A stretch of 64,000 nucleotides of DNA from Stenogyne calaminthoides (GCA_037126765.1 JBBCBC010000026.1:11768418-11832417); one strand, 5' to 3'; shown: positions 23,218-35,897, numbered from the stretch's first letter. A program made the numbers and translations. Notes: generated from the sequence alone by a model not told the origin.

Positions 23218-25527
23218 TGTTGGTCCCGGTGCAAACGAGTCTTACACGTGTATGGGGGGGAATACACATGTTCAGTGTTTTTAAAACTTTTTCTTACTGA
23301 GGTCAGCTTGGGTCAGATAATCCTGAAGATTAGGTCCTGAGAAGCACAAGTCACTCTGAGTCAAAGTCTACTGAGACAGTGATCCTGAGCTGCTTTCAGA
23401 AACCTCAGATAATCCCAACTGAGTCCTGAGTGTCAGAGATCCTGAGTTGCTTGGATCAGATAACTAACTTACTGTACCCTCAGAAGAGTACGTTCAGTTT
23501 GGTAACTATCTGTTCTAGCTACTCAGATGTGCGGAATGGTTTGCCCTTAGTTTATACTCATTTTAAGCTTTGCTGAAAACCTTCCCTTTATGAAATAGTG
23601 ATTAGGCTGTGATTCAATTATATGCAACTTCAGTAGATTGATTCCAACTGAATATCAGTGAAAAGTATGCTTTCAAAATTAGGTCAATGCAACAGTTAAG
23701 CACAGATAAGGAAAGCAATAAATAACACAGCAATTTATAGTGGTTCAGAGACTCAAGCTCCTACATCCACTCTCTCTGATCCTCAGAGAAATTCACTAAT
23801 CACTTCTGAGCTTTCTGACTACCTCGCGTAGTTTACTAACTCAACTCGGCCCTGAGCTTTCTGACTACTCCACGTAGTTTACTTACTCAACCCGACCTTG
23901 AGCTTTCTGACTACCTCCGTAGTTTACTTACTCAAACACAAACAAGCTTTCAGACTACCTCTGTAGCTTACTAACTTCTCCTCTAGAGTTTTCTGACTAC
24001 TCCGCGTAGTTTACTAACTCTTTACAACTCTTTCTCACCAACAAACACACTCCAACTACCATCTCAAGGGTTTGGGGTTTCTCGGTTGGTTTCCAACTAG
24101 GATGAGATATCCTTTACAATGAAGCACAATGCAAAGGGATAGGATATCTCGACTAAGCTTTGGATATGTCTATCAAGCTAGGCTTAGTTTTGTGAGCTCT
24201 CTTCAATATACAAGCACTTGGGAAATTCTAAGTTTTTCGAGTGCTTTAACTTTTCGAGAATAAGTTTGAGCTCTTGAGTCGCATATAAATTTCCCGTAAC
24301 CTTACAATGTAGAGGGTCACCAGTATTTATAGGCATTCACCAAGGTCACTTTTAAAAACTATCCGTTGGAGAGATAGCTTCGTGAGTTTCCACTTATGGT
24401 GTGTGAGAAACGGCTATATTTAGGGTTTGAAACTCCCTAACACGTTTTAGGCAATAGCCTTTCATGTAGCCGGTCTTCACTTTTTGCAGTCTGGAACTTC
24501 GTACATCTGACATCTTTTTTTTTGACATCAATTTTGTCGATGTCGATATGGTACATTGTTGTCTTCCTCTTTTTTGACTTTTGTCTCCAGTTAAAGGTAG
24601 ACACCTTCAACGGCTCTTTTGGTTACAACTCTGAGTTGTTCTAACCTTAACAACACTTCTGATTTAGTTCCTTTTATCTGCATTTGAATGTCTTGGCAAG
24701 TATCTATTCTTCTAAGGAATCATGATCTTCTCAGTATTGCATCCTTCAGATAGATATATTCAGTGCCTCGGAACATTTAGGATTATCTTTTGAGCATTGA
24801 TGCATTCTTGAGTCTTGATAATTCTTGTGCCTTTATATTCTTGATCTTGATCTTGATCTTGATCTTGACGTCTTGAGTCTTACGAGTCTTGAGTCTTCGA
24901 GTCTTGACGTCTTCGAGTCTTGGTTTGTATCTTGGCCGATATCTTGAATCTGTATTACGAGTCTTGATTTTATTGATTTCATCTTTGAGTCTTGATATCT
25001 CGATTTCTTCTTCTTGATTCTCGTTTCTTGATTCTTGATTTTTCATTTGAGTCTTGATTCTCGATTTCATCTTGAGTCTTGATTCTCGATTTCATCTTGA
25101 GTCTTGATTCTCGGTTTGATCTTGAGTCTTGACGTCTTCGAGTCTTGTTTGTACAATTTGGTCGATATCTCTTTGAATCAGACTGTTGAGTCTTCGTTTT
25201 ATTCATTTCATCTTGAGTCTTGATATCTCGATTTCTTCTTGAGTCTTGATTCTCGATTTCTCAATTTGAGTCTTGATTCTCGATTTCATCTTGAGTCTTG
25301 ATTCTCGATTTCATCTTGAGCCTTAAGATTCTCGGTTTCTGCGAGTTCTTGAGGTCTTGAACCTAATCGATCTATATCTCTGTTGACTATACATTTTGCG
25401 ATATCATCCTCGAATACTCTAAAAAGCGAATCGACTCAACTATCAAGATCATTACGAACATGTCATACTCAGGGGTTTTGGGATCTAATCAAAATCATAT
25501 ATCTTTTATTAAATTCATCTCCCAACA
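23218..25527 (-). repeat. element B 3' LTR
   Basis: 2,310 bp, beside the PPT at 25528. TATA box at 24324-24331 (minus). Hairpin array at about 23812-24020. The terminal hairpin arms at 23244-23253 and near 23263-23272 differ by one base (ACACATGT). It is about 300 bp longer than the LTRs of A because of the expanded simple repeat at 24780-25380. Confidence 0.9.
24780..25380. repeat. expanded CTTGAGTCTTGATTCTCG tandem repeat in LTR
   Basis: An imperfect array of about 25-bp units (ATCTTGAGTCTTGATTCTCG followed by ATTTC) and shorter CTTGATCTTGAT runs. The LTRs of A have a shorter version; in the 5' LTR of A the text is ACTGAGTCTTCAGT-like at the same place. Confidence 0.8.
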
Positions 25528-26038
25528 ATTTCCCCCTTTTTGATGATGCCAAAACCTATCTTGTTACAAACAAATAACCTAAGTTCAGGTTTCAGTTTAT
25601 CCTATTACAAGAATGGTTTTACTTTCAACAATTTCCCCCTTTAATGATGAGTCTCCAAATAATTTCTTTAATCAGAGAATCTCACTAATAATTTCAGAGG
25701 GTCTCCCAACAATTAATCATTTCAACAATTTCTTCAGTAATGAATCTTCTTAAATAGTTCATCACTGAATACTTATAACAATTTTCTCCCATAAACAATT
25801 AATTTAGAGACATTCATTCAGGCATATCAAATATAAAAGACATGTAAATAAGATAATGAGGTATTATCTTTTGAGCATAAATGATAAATCTTCATTGATG
25901 ATTGGTTTGAGTTACAGATTACAATGAGTTTATCAACAAAATCAAAAAGACAAAAAATTTAAAGATTACAGAATCTTCAGAGTCTTCAGTCTTCAGATTT
26001 TGCTTTTCTGCTCTTCTGCTCTTCAGTCTTCTGCCCCT
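25528..26038 (-). other. PPTs and 3' non-coding region of element B
   Basis: The PPT (minus AAAAAGGGGGAAAT) is at 25528-25541, directly beside the LTR. A second copy (plus CAACAATTTCCCCCTTTAATG) lies at about 25627-25646. The rest is AT-rich with a CTTCAGTCTTC-type simple repeat near 25975-26035, just past the stop codon of the third ORF. No gene. Confidence 0.75.
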
Positions 26039-29000
26039 TCAACTTGCATCTTCTTCAGCATCATCAGCGGGCACTTCCAGGTTGAACATCCCGAAATACC
26101 TCTTCTTCAGGGCATCTCTTTCCTTGATGATATCCGGACTGTTCCCTGTTAAACCCAACTGACCAGCATACTGAGCAATCTCTTGAATAATGGCTTTTTC
26201 ATTTACCAGGCCACTATCAAGTCTTGGAGGAGGGTAGGAGTATGGACCGGGGGCTTCAATCTGCACATTTCCTTCATCCGCTAGGTTCATCCAGATCTGG
26301 AGATATTTTGGATAGAAGGTTAGGAGATATTCTATGAATGCTTCATTCTGATCTGAGCTTTCCCCTCTCCATTCCCTGAGAACATCATAATAGAACCAGA
26401 AGGTTCTCTTAACTTCGTCCCACATATCGTTGAGTTTGATAAGCATCCATTTATCAATGTGGGGCCACTTCAGTGCTTTTGATGTCTCTTTCCTCTTGCT
26501 CGCAAACTTCTTGAATCCACTCCTTCGCCTCAGCTCCTCTTCAGTCTTCTTTCTGATCACAGGCACGCCTGAGACTGAAGCGGCAGCTTTCTTAGCTTGC
26601 TCTATCTGGAGTGTCTTCAGAGCATTTCTCGTATTGAAGACTTTCTTCTGAACCTGTCCTTCAGACTCTTCTATGTCTTCAATCAGCTTCCTCTGGACTG
26701 GCTTAGAAGCCTTAGCTCTCTTGCTTTCAGGTTGAACAACACCCAAGACTTTCCTCTTCATTGGCAATTCAGCAGCAGCCTGGCTTGTTCCAACCTTGGC
26801 TCTATCACTCAGCTTCTCTCTTGCAACATCCAGCATGGTTTCCTTAGAAACTCGAGTGTAGACAGGCTTCTCCACCTGAGCAAACTTCATCTTCTCAGTA
26901 GCTTCGACTTCTTTCAAGGCTTTGGTTATAATGTACATTTCAGCATCTTTCTGAGCCTTTTTCTCCATTGTACGTGCCAATAACTTTCTGAAGTCTTCAC
27001 CTTCCTTTTCCTCCTTCTTGGCACCGTACTTTGGAAGAAGTCTGGAGAGTGCTGTGTCCATGTGATATTGTTCTTTGCTCACACAGCGCACCTCCCCTGC
27101 TAGCTGATCTTGCTCATCTTCCAGCCTCCTGATGTGGTTCTTAGCCACAGAAAATTCTTCAGACAAATGGGCAAACTGGCCAGAGAGTGCTTCCTTAAAC
27201 ATCTCTGTCATCTTGGTCATGAGCACTGAGCTCATTTCCTCAACAGCAGATTTAATCATCACTTCACTCCTCTCTGCCAATTTCACCTCTAGAAATGCAG
27301 TTGACTCCTGGTGCTTCTGTTTCATTTCAGTACTCAGCTCAGCCTTGACTCCCTCCAGCTTTTTATTCAGCTTTTCTTCCATGGAGGTCATCTGTGAGGT
27401 CAGAGTATTTTGGATTAGCACCAGCTCTGAAGAGTGACTAAGACTTTCCATCTTCTGAGCTTGGTTGGCCAATGTTTCTTCCATCTGATCAAGCTTGTTC
27501 ATCATTGGCTCAACCTTCTCAAGTTTCTCCATCACGGGAGTGAGGTCGATCTCAGGAACCTTCTGCACCTTCTGTGCTGTTTGATCATCCTGAGGTTCAG
27601 ATACAACCTGAGGGTCTGTCTGCACCTGAGCTTCAGCTTCATCCTGAGCTCCAGTCTCCAACTGAGCCTCAGTCTGTTTATCAGACAGTTCAGAATTAAA
27701 GATAGAACTTTCAGTAACTTTGGCATAATTGTGAATAGTGCCAAAAGGTACCTGAAGAGTGCTAGCTTCAGTCTGAGGTTGACTGATTTCAGGCTGATCA
27801 GCACCAGAAGTTCCCTTCTCAATCTGAGTCTGATCCTCGGCATCTCCCTGTTGGTCCCCATCTCCATCTTGAGATTTATCTCCGCTGCTAGGGGCACCAA
27901 CTTCAGTAGCTTTCCTTTCAGCTATCTTCCTCTAAACCAGCTCATCAAAATCGGAGTTTTTCATCCTGAGCTTTGTCCTCCTGAACCCTGAGAAGTCAGT
28001 CAAGAGGGTTGTCTCCTCATTCCACCAGTCTTCCCCTCTGAATGCAGCAATGTCAAGCATCTGGGGAAGAGTCTGATTGAGGATGAACACAGTCGTCCTT
28101 AATCTGAAGAAGACATCTTGCAGATCAGGGTATGAGCTGAGCTCAGGGTAGCGGTCAAGAATGAACCATTCCCCCTTGCTCCTCCACTCTCCTTCTTCAG
28201 CCTCGCCCTTCTTCCATCTCGGGCTCTCTGGTTCAGTTGAAGCATCAGCTGAAGGATCAAGAAGTAGATCACTCAGAAGCTCATCAAGAATATTCTGCTC
28301 CTGAGTCTCAGCAGCCTCTGATTGTTGTGCAGTCAGGTCCTCAGTTTGCATCTGAGTGGGTTCTGGGACCTGAGCTGGCATATCTTCAGATTGACTCTGA
28401 GTTGGCTCTTCTGTTGTCTGAGCCGGCACTTCAGTAGGAATCTCTGAGGCCTGAGTTCCTTTGAAAATTTCCTGAGAAATTTTGTCTGAACTTAATGATG
28501 TCTCAAGCACCTCAGAGAAGACCTGCTCCTCAGTCTGTTCTTGTGCCTTAGAGATAACCTGAGTCAAAACTTGCAATGGCGAACTCTGAGCGGTTTGGCC
28601 CTCAGGTTGAATCTCCTCAGAATCACTGCCATCTTCATCGGTGAGAACCACCAATCTTCTGCGCTTTGGGGCAAGGTTCTTCTGCTTCATCATTCTTACA
28701 CCCTGCTCCTTCTTTGCCTCCAACAAAACCTTCCCCCTGGTTTGTTAAGTCTCTTCAGCAGCAGCTTTTGGTGATTCAGCTTTCTTTTCTCTCTTCCCCC
28801 TGATGGCTTGCTTCTTCGCAGCAATGGGCTTGAATAACACCTTGGACTTGGGGAATGGGGTCGAATTGGCGAAGATATCCTCCTCCTCTCTGCACATCTC
28901 CAAAATATAAGCGATTTTGGTGGCATGGTGGATCTTGCCTTTCATTGTGATTGCCCCATTGACCTTCTTTATGACCTTGGCTTGCTCCGTCACCATCTGA

Positions 29001-29596
29001 ATTAAGAATTTCAGCCAGTTGAAGTTAGTGGTGGGAGAAGCCTCGATCGCCGCCATCAATCTGAGCTTCGGGGTACTGATCTGTTCAAAACTCCCCGCAA
29101 GACTCATGACGCATTTGTTCACAATATCCATCAAAACTCTATATTGTGGCTTCAAATGCCTCTTATGCAAAGTCGCCTCAAATTTCACAGGATTCTCAGC
29201 AATCCTATCTAAGTACTCCTGCTCCCTACCCATCATATTCATAGCAGGATCCTCTCCTCTATCATAGAGCTCAAAAACATCGTTTAAATTCTTTGGAATA
29301 ATATACAAATCCCTCTCAAAATCGATGTATTTGGAAGAATGCTCTAAATGTGACACAGTAATCGCAGAATGCATACCATCCTCTTCATCTACCCTCAAAT
29401 TACAGATGAATTCTATTACCTCTTTAGCGAACTCTTGGTCTGGTCGATTTACGACGAGCTGGGTGAGTTTGGCCAATCGAATCATATGGAGAGCCTCCTC
29501 TTCTGGTTTGGAATTGGTTGTGCTATCGAGCGAGACAACGAACTCGTACCATGGCTTGTTGGTTTCTGCTAATCTCTCGATTAGGGTTGGAGCCAT
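26039..29596 (-). pseudogene. third (env-like) ORF of element B, one frame with two stops
   Basis: From ATG 29596 (MAPTLIERLAETNKPWYEFV) to the stop at 26039 the reading stays in one frame for 1,185 codons, with only two internal stops: TAA near 28745 and TAG near 27932. Element A has CAA and CAG there, so both are C-to-T changes. Layout: helical N-terminal domain (about 1-270) with basic end (KAIAAKKQ, KREKKAE); acidic Gln/Glu-rich middle (about 290-640); long coiled coil (about 660-830: MEKLEKVEPMMNKLDQMEE, MTSMEEKLNKKLEGVKAEL); basic nuclear-signal-like patch (KRKVLGVVQPESKRAK); Trp-rich C-terminal block (LNDMWDEVKRTFWFYYDVL). No signal peptide or hydrophobic span is evident. It occupies the place of the Sirevirus env-like gene, but nothing here proves an envelope role. 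Confidence 0.8.
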
Positions 29597-30266
29597 TTTG
29601 GATATGAAGTATTGAAGCTTTAGGGTTTGGATATTTCTGGGCAAAAGGGATTTATTTGCAGAGGATTTGGGAACGAAGGGTTTGATAAAATTTTGGCTTG
29701 AATGGCTTATTGGGATATAAATAGCTTGTAGATCGTGGGAGATCGTGTTGGTTAGGTGAAAAGCAACGGTTGAGATTAATCCCTGATTAATCGGGTATAC
29801 GAACGGACGATCTTCTAAAGAGTTAAGCCGCCAAAATATCTTTATTGATCATTAATGTAATAGAGCATTAAATGACTGTTGACCTTCTTCGGAATTCCAA
29901 ACGATCCCGCCCAAAAACATTCCTTAGGTGTTTTGTATTTATTGCAAATGATTACTGAGTTTCACTTAAGCAATAAATGAGTTGCATGAGTCATTACTTC
30001 TTCAGACTAATTTCCCTCTATCAGTCTTACTGAGTGCTGACCTTGATAAAATGTCAGTATGATACTGAGTACTGAATGGGTTCAGTATGCTACTGAGTAC
30101 TGACCTTCAGTAAATCTGAGTTTCCTGAGACTCAGTTCAGTATTTCCATTTTATCCTGAGCTTCTCAGTAGAATTCTGAGAAAACTTCATGCATCTGAAA
30201 ACCTTCAATTTTTCAGATTTTACTCTATACACCTGGATCTAACATCCCTAATTCAACTAAAAGTTC
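29597..30266 (-). other. pol/third-ORF spacer of element B
   Basis: 670 bp with no supported ORF. It contains the TATA-like motif at 29716-29723. It aligns with 9400-10125 of element A; the A copy shows CGA/TTGA where B has CAG/CTGA near 30020-30120. Confidence 0.6.
29716..29723 (-). promoter_or_regulatory. TATA-like motif upstream of third ORF
   Basis: The minus strand reads GCTATTTATATCCC, 120 nt before the third-ORF ATG. It is conserved in place with A (TATATATA). It is also TATAAATA on the plus strand, so direction is uncertain. Confidence 0.25.
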
Positions 30267-33200
30267 CTAAAATCTTGATTCAGCCAAAGGTTTAGTCAAG
30301 ATATCAGCTCTCTCCTTATCAGTATAAATTTTCTCCATCCTTATGTCCTTCTTTTCGACATGATCTCTGATGAAGTGATGTCTGATATCCACATGCTTGC
30401 ATCTGGTGTGCAATACCGGATTTTGTGAGATATCAATGGAACTATTATTGTCACAAAATATTGGTACTTCATTGGCTACAACTTTATAATCCCTTAATTG
30501 TTGTCTGAGCCAAAGAATCTGAGCACAACAGCTTCCTGCAGCCATGTATTCAGCTTCAGTAGTACTGGTTGCTACTGAAGTCTGTTTCTTCGAAAACCAA
30601 GATATCAGCTTACTTCCAAGAAATTGACAAGTTCCTGTAGTGGACTTCTTGTCAATTCTGCAACCTCCATAATCAGCATCTGAGTAACCAGTTAATTCAA
30701 GGTTATCATCAGCTGGATACCATAATCCTCTATTCACTGTACCCTTGAGATACTTCCGTATCTTTTTGGCAGCCTCCATGTGACTAGCCTTAGGATTAGC
30801 TTGGTATCTTGCACATATCCCAACAGCAAATGTTATATCCGGCCTACTTGCAGTGAGATAGAGCAATGATCCAATGATTCCTCTATAATCAGTATGACTC
30901 ACTGATTTGCCTTCAGAATCAGGATCCATCTTGTAGTTAGTATTCATGGGAATCCTAACTGCATTGCAATTCTATACACCATACTTGGCAATCAGATCTC
31001 TGGTGTACTTTGCCTGGTTGATGAAGATTCCTTCCTTTGATTGTTTCACTTGAAGACCTAGAAAGAAATTCATCTCCCCCATCATTGACATCTCAAACTT
31101 GCCTTTCATCAGTGTTGAAAACTTTTCACCACGGTGATGATTTGGAGATCTAAAAATGATGTCATCAACATATATCCCGAACACATAAGATATCTTCCCC
31201 ATATTCTATCCTGAGCGAGTTCTATCAACAGTTCCTTTGACAAAACCATGGTCGATGAAAAACCGAAAAAGAGTATCATACCATGCTCTCGGGTGCTTGC
31301 TTAAGACCATACAAAGCTTTTACGAGCACATAAAGTTGGTCATTCTGTTTTGAACCGGGGAGGTTGTTCCACATAAACCTCTTCTTTAAGCACACCGTTT
31401 CTCAAATGCACTTTTCACATCCATTTGATAGTATGTGAACTTCATGTGGGCGACATATGCAAGAAACAATCTGATGGCTTCTAGTCTTGCAACAGGTGCA
31501 AAGGTTTCATCATAATCCAAGCCTTCTTCTTGGGAATAACCTTGTGCAACTAGCCTTGCCTTGTTTCTTACAATGTTGTTGTTTTCATCTCTTTTATTCT
31601 TGAAAACCCATTTGGTTCCAATGACATTGTGCCTTTTCGTGTCTATCCACTAGCTCTCATACTTCATTTTTTGAGAATTGATTCAAATTTCATCTTGCAT
31701 AGCAGTAATCCAATGAGAATCTTGTAGAGCTTCACCAATCTCAGTAGGCTCTTTCTCTGATAGGAAGCAGCAGAATAGTGCACTCTCACCATGGAACCTT
31801 CTTGTTTTAACACCTTCAGTTAGATCACCCACAATCTGACTTGTAGGATGACTATCTAACCATTTCCTTCTTGATGTTCCTGTTTCAGTAATATCCTCAA
31901 CATTTGAAATGTTAGGTTCGATTAATTCAATGGCTTCGAGGAACAATGAGAAAAGGAGAAAGGGAATCATCTTCCTCGGGAAATTCTATTGAAACATTGT
32001 CGAGAGACATTTGTTCCCCTTCGCCGGTTGATAGATTCGAAAATTTGCCTCAGCTGTGACCACATCTTCATTGGCATCACATACCTGAGTCTGAACTGGT
32101 GTCTGTTCAGATTGGTCATCTTTGGAGTGTTGGTTTTTCTGAGTCTCACAATCCTGAGTTCCATCCTGAACTTCTTTATCTGAGTCTGAGTTACAAGAGG
32201 CTTCCTTTCATTCCAAAGTTCATAAGGCGTTTTGCCTTGACTCTTTGTCAGCATGGATCTGTTCTGTGAGTAGCAAGCAGTGTTGATAGCTTCAGCCCAA
32301 AACCTTTTAGGAATATCAGCTTCAGCTATCATTGTTCTTACAGCTTCTTTAAGAGTCTTGTTCCTCCTTTCAGCAACAACATTTTGTTGAGGGGTCCTTG
32401 CAGCTGATGTTTCATGAGAAATTCCATTTGCTGCACAATAATCAGATATGATATTATTTATAAATTCAGTTCCTTTGTCAGATCTGATTTTTACCACACT
32501 CAGATTTTTCTCAATACTGAGCCTTTTTAGTAATTCTGGCAATTTTATCTGAGTCTCTTTCTTACTGAGTAAGAATATGACCCCAAGTATATATTGAGTA
32601 GTCATCAACTACTACTAGTGTGTATTTCCTGCCATTGGTACTTACTGGTGTTATAGGACCAAAGAGATCCATATGCAATAACTGAAGTATTCTCTCAGTA
32701 GAAACTTCTACTTTGCTTTTAAATGATGCTTTAACTTGTTTTCCTTTCTGGCACGCATCACAAATATGTTCCTTACTAAACACTTCATTAGGCAACCCTC
32801 TCACAAGAGCTAATCTTGCAAGCTTGTTCAGGGTTTTGAAATTCAGGTGATTCATTCTTTTATGCCATAACCAACTGGTATCTGTGGAACTTTTAGCAAC
32901 TAAACATGTTTCTTTAGGAGTTGAACTCCAATCAGCAAGATACACATTCCCTTTTCTTATACCAGTCAGTAATACTTTCTGTGATGTATCATCTTTCACA
33001 AAACATAAGTTCTTAGAGAACTCAACATTAAAACCTTTATCACAGAATTGGCTAATTGAAAGCAGGTTATGCTTCAATCCAGATACATATGAAACACCAT
33101 GGATATGAACTGAGTCGATTTCCAAAGTTCCATATCCTTCAGTCTGTCCCTTGGAGTTATCTCCAAAAGTGATCTGTGGGCCTCTTTGTTCAACATAGTC

Positions 33201-33296
33201 ACTGAGTATCTTCTTGAATCCTGTCATATGTCTTGAGCATCCACTGTCAAGATACCATACTTCAGGAGCTTTTTCATCTCTTCTCATCAGTGTCAT
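30267..33296 (-). pseudogene. element B pol: protease, integrase, RT, RNase H
   Basis: Order from 33296: protease with WYLDSGCSRHMTG (catalytic D-S-G); integrase zinc site (HKRMNH ... CDACQKGK); integrase core with MDLFGPI and VVDDYS as the two Asp positions, then RSDKGTEF and TPQQNVVAERRN. A deletion follows: NERKPLV jumps into the later acidic linker, so the integrase C-terminus is lost. RT has WITAMQDE early and YVDDIIFRS as the polymerase site (31202-30972). RNase H runs 30947-30267 (DADYGGC, TTEAEYMAAGS, FCDNNSSIDIS, DIRHHFIRDH). Frame changes occur near 32600, 31970 and 31680-31200. Non-functional; SIRE-type copia. Confidence 0.85.
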
Positions 33297-35739
33297 GTGA
33301 TCTTCAATCAGCTTAGTGCCCTTGTTATCCTCCTGAAAAACAGATCAATTCTTAGGTACCCAATTTGTGTAGGGTCCTACAAGGTTAGATGTACCTTTCG
33401 GAATCCAAATCTGCCTGACAACTCTAATCACTTTAGAGTGGCTAATTTGTCTTCCATAAACATCAACATACACATTTACTACACTGGGTGCCTTAGCAGT
33501 TTTCTGTGTATGGGTGCTAGCTTTAGCATGAACATGGGCTTTTGAATTCTTCTTTGGTTCAGGCCTTCTGTTCATTTGCTTTGGCTTCTGTGCAGCCGGT
33601 CTAAATCTTTGTTGACTCGGGTTCAGGTAACCTTTACCCTTAGGCAAGTGGGGTTTAGGTTACTGTCTTGAATCTGGTCTTTCAAGATCTTGAGGACTAG
33701 GTCTCTTCAGTTGAGAATGTCTCTGCTGAGTGTTTCTCCTCTGAAGATTCCTCTGATGGTTCAGTGTGGGTCCTTTCAGGTTTGCAATCTTGGCCTAAGG
33801 CTTTGAAGTGCTTGCCTGAAACGTTCCAACTGACTGTTCAGGTTTTCTAGCCTTCACCTGAGGTTTGGGCTTTTCGACACGATCATTGATTTCTTTGAAA
33901 CCATAGGTCCTTTTCCCTTGTCTAGCACCTTTGGCATTTCTTCAGTTTGAAGTGTAGGTGCCACAGATTTTACAAAGATTATCTTCTTGCTACTTGATGC
34001 AGCATTCAGATGACCTTGTGAGGTTCCCCCTGGAATGTATCCCAATCCAGATTTTATAGTCACAGATCTCTGGTAACTCTGAATTTCATCTATTACATTA
34101 GATGCATTATTCAATAGAGTTAACTTCTTCAGTGCACTATCCTCCACAGATTCTGTCTGTTTCATGCTTCTCGGAGAGGTCATTGAACTTAGTTACGATC
34201 TGTTGAATCTCTTCAGTGGATTTCTCTAGCTTTTCAGTTAGGGTCATTATCAGCTTCTCTTTCTCTGAGAGTTGTACCTTCAGAACATCCAGTTCATCAG
34301 TAGCTCTCATTAATTGAGAAGTGATCTCAGTTTTGCTAGAGTCTTTCCATTTTAGATTTTCAGCTTTCAGTTCCTTATTCTGCTCTTGAGTTTCATTTAG
34401 CAGTTCTTGTAAAAGCGGCATAGTCCTTCATTAGATTCTCAAAAGAATCCATCGGTCAAAATATTTGTTTTCACGGTTGAACTTGACAAATCTTGTGCTA
34501 GTGTAGGAGCAACAACGAGAAAAAGAAGAGTTTACCTCCTCAATGGCCATCGGCCAGATGTCATCACTTTCCTTTGTCACGAGAATATTTCATCTGAAGA
34601 GCTAGATCCCTCCTCAGAGTGTTCTTTTTCTGCAACCATGGCCTTTTTGCTAGAGAACTTCTGATCTCTTATAGCTTGTCTTTCTCTTCTCTCCTTAGCA
34701 CTCAAATCTGGACAATCATACTGGAAGTGACCTTTCTTTTGGCAGTTGTAGCATCTGTTGGCATCATCATCCTGATCAGTTTCTTCTTTGGAGTCCTTTC
34801 TTTTGGATGAAGATCCTTCAGCTTTCAGGTCCTTTCTCTTCTCAGTTGGCTTGTCCTCAGTCTTCTTCTGAAACCTGTGATTCCTGTAATAGTTTTTATA
34901 TTTTCCAAATCTACTATTAAGTCTTTCAAACCTCCTTGCCATCGATTCTTAGCTTTACCTCAAGCTCATCCCGATTTTTTGGCATGGGAGTTCTCGAACT
35001 CTCTAGTTTTCTGAGTTTTATCTTTGGCTTTTAAGGCCACATTCTTACTAGATGATGAATCATCTTTGCTGTCAGCCTTTTTGAATTTCTTATCAATTAC
35101 AAATTCATAGTCCTTCAGCTCAGAGAAGACTTGTTGGTATGGCATTGAATTAATGTTCTAGGTGTTTTCAATCACCACTGCATGAATATCCCATTTCTTA
35201 GAAAGACCTCTAAGAATTTTCAATGCAACTTCTCTTTGTGGATATTTCTTTCCAAGTGCATTTAGATCATTCATGATGCTAGTGAATCGACTTCCAATTT
35301 GTCTATTGATTCACCATCATCCATTTCAAAACTATCAAACTTTCCAATTGCCCTTTGAAAGTTTGTTTTCTTTTTATATGATCGTGCCTTGGCACATTCT
35401 GACTAGTGTATCCCAAATTTCTTTAGGCAAGATTGCGTTGAGAGATCATTCCCATCACACAATCATCAATTGTCTTTGTATAGTGTGTCTTTAGCAATGT
35501 AGTCTAGATTGACTAACTTTCTCTCCTCGAGTCAGTTGGTCATCAGACTTAGGAAATTCTGCTCTAGGATCAATTCTCTCATCTTATGTTCCTCCGGGAT
35601 TCACCACGATGAAATTGGAATGGTCCTTGAGAGACCACTCTCCACATACGCTCATGTTTAGAATCTGAGATGAGCTGCATTCTCGATCTCCATAGATCAT
35701 AGTTCTCCACCGAGAACATGGGAAGTTTTTAGAAGACAT
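33297..35739 (-). pseudogene. element B gag with long C-terminal extension
   Basis: ATG at 35739, corresponding to the A gag start; a base missing within the first codons shifts the frame. Further breaks lie at 35500-34950. Readable parts: zinc knuckle CYNCQKKGHFQYDCPDL and acidic EEGSSSSDEIFS (34942-34577); a coiled coil (34421-34137: LNETQEQNKELKAENLKW, LKVQLSEKEKLIMTLTEKL); a Ser/Lys region (34183-33854); and a basic Gln/Pro/Lys segment (33647-33345: QQRFRPAAQKPKQMNRRPEP). This last segment leads into protease. The tail after the zinc knuckle is what element A has deleted. gag is the structural protein; this copy is broken. Confidence 0.8.
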
Positions 35740-35858
35740 TTTTATCGATCTTTTGAAAAGAAAAAAAATTTGACAAATAAGATCGATTCGGATAGACCAC
35801 AAGTATTTTTGAAAATAAAACTTTGGTCAACAAAAGCAGTGGTCAAGTTGAACCCTTT

Positions 35859-35869
35859 GCTCGATACCA
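35859..35869 (-). other. primer binding site with one base missing
   Basis: The minus strand reads TGGTATCGAGC, 2 nt from the LTR. The standard 12-mer has CAGAGC. The neighbouring bases also differ from element A (CCTTTGC against CACTGC), again at a CTG. Confidence 0.8.
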
Positions 35870-35897
35870 CTTGTTGGTCTGGTGCAAAACGAGTCTT

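Noticed and set aside
26039..29596. Calling the third ORF a true envelope gene
   Set aside because: No signal peptide, membrane anchor or cleavage site is visible; only the genomic position supports the name.
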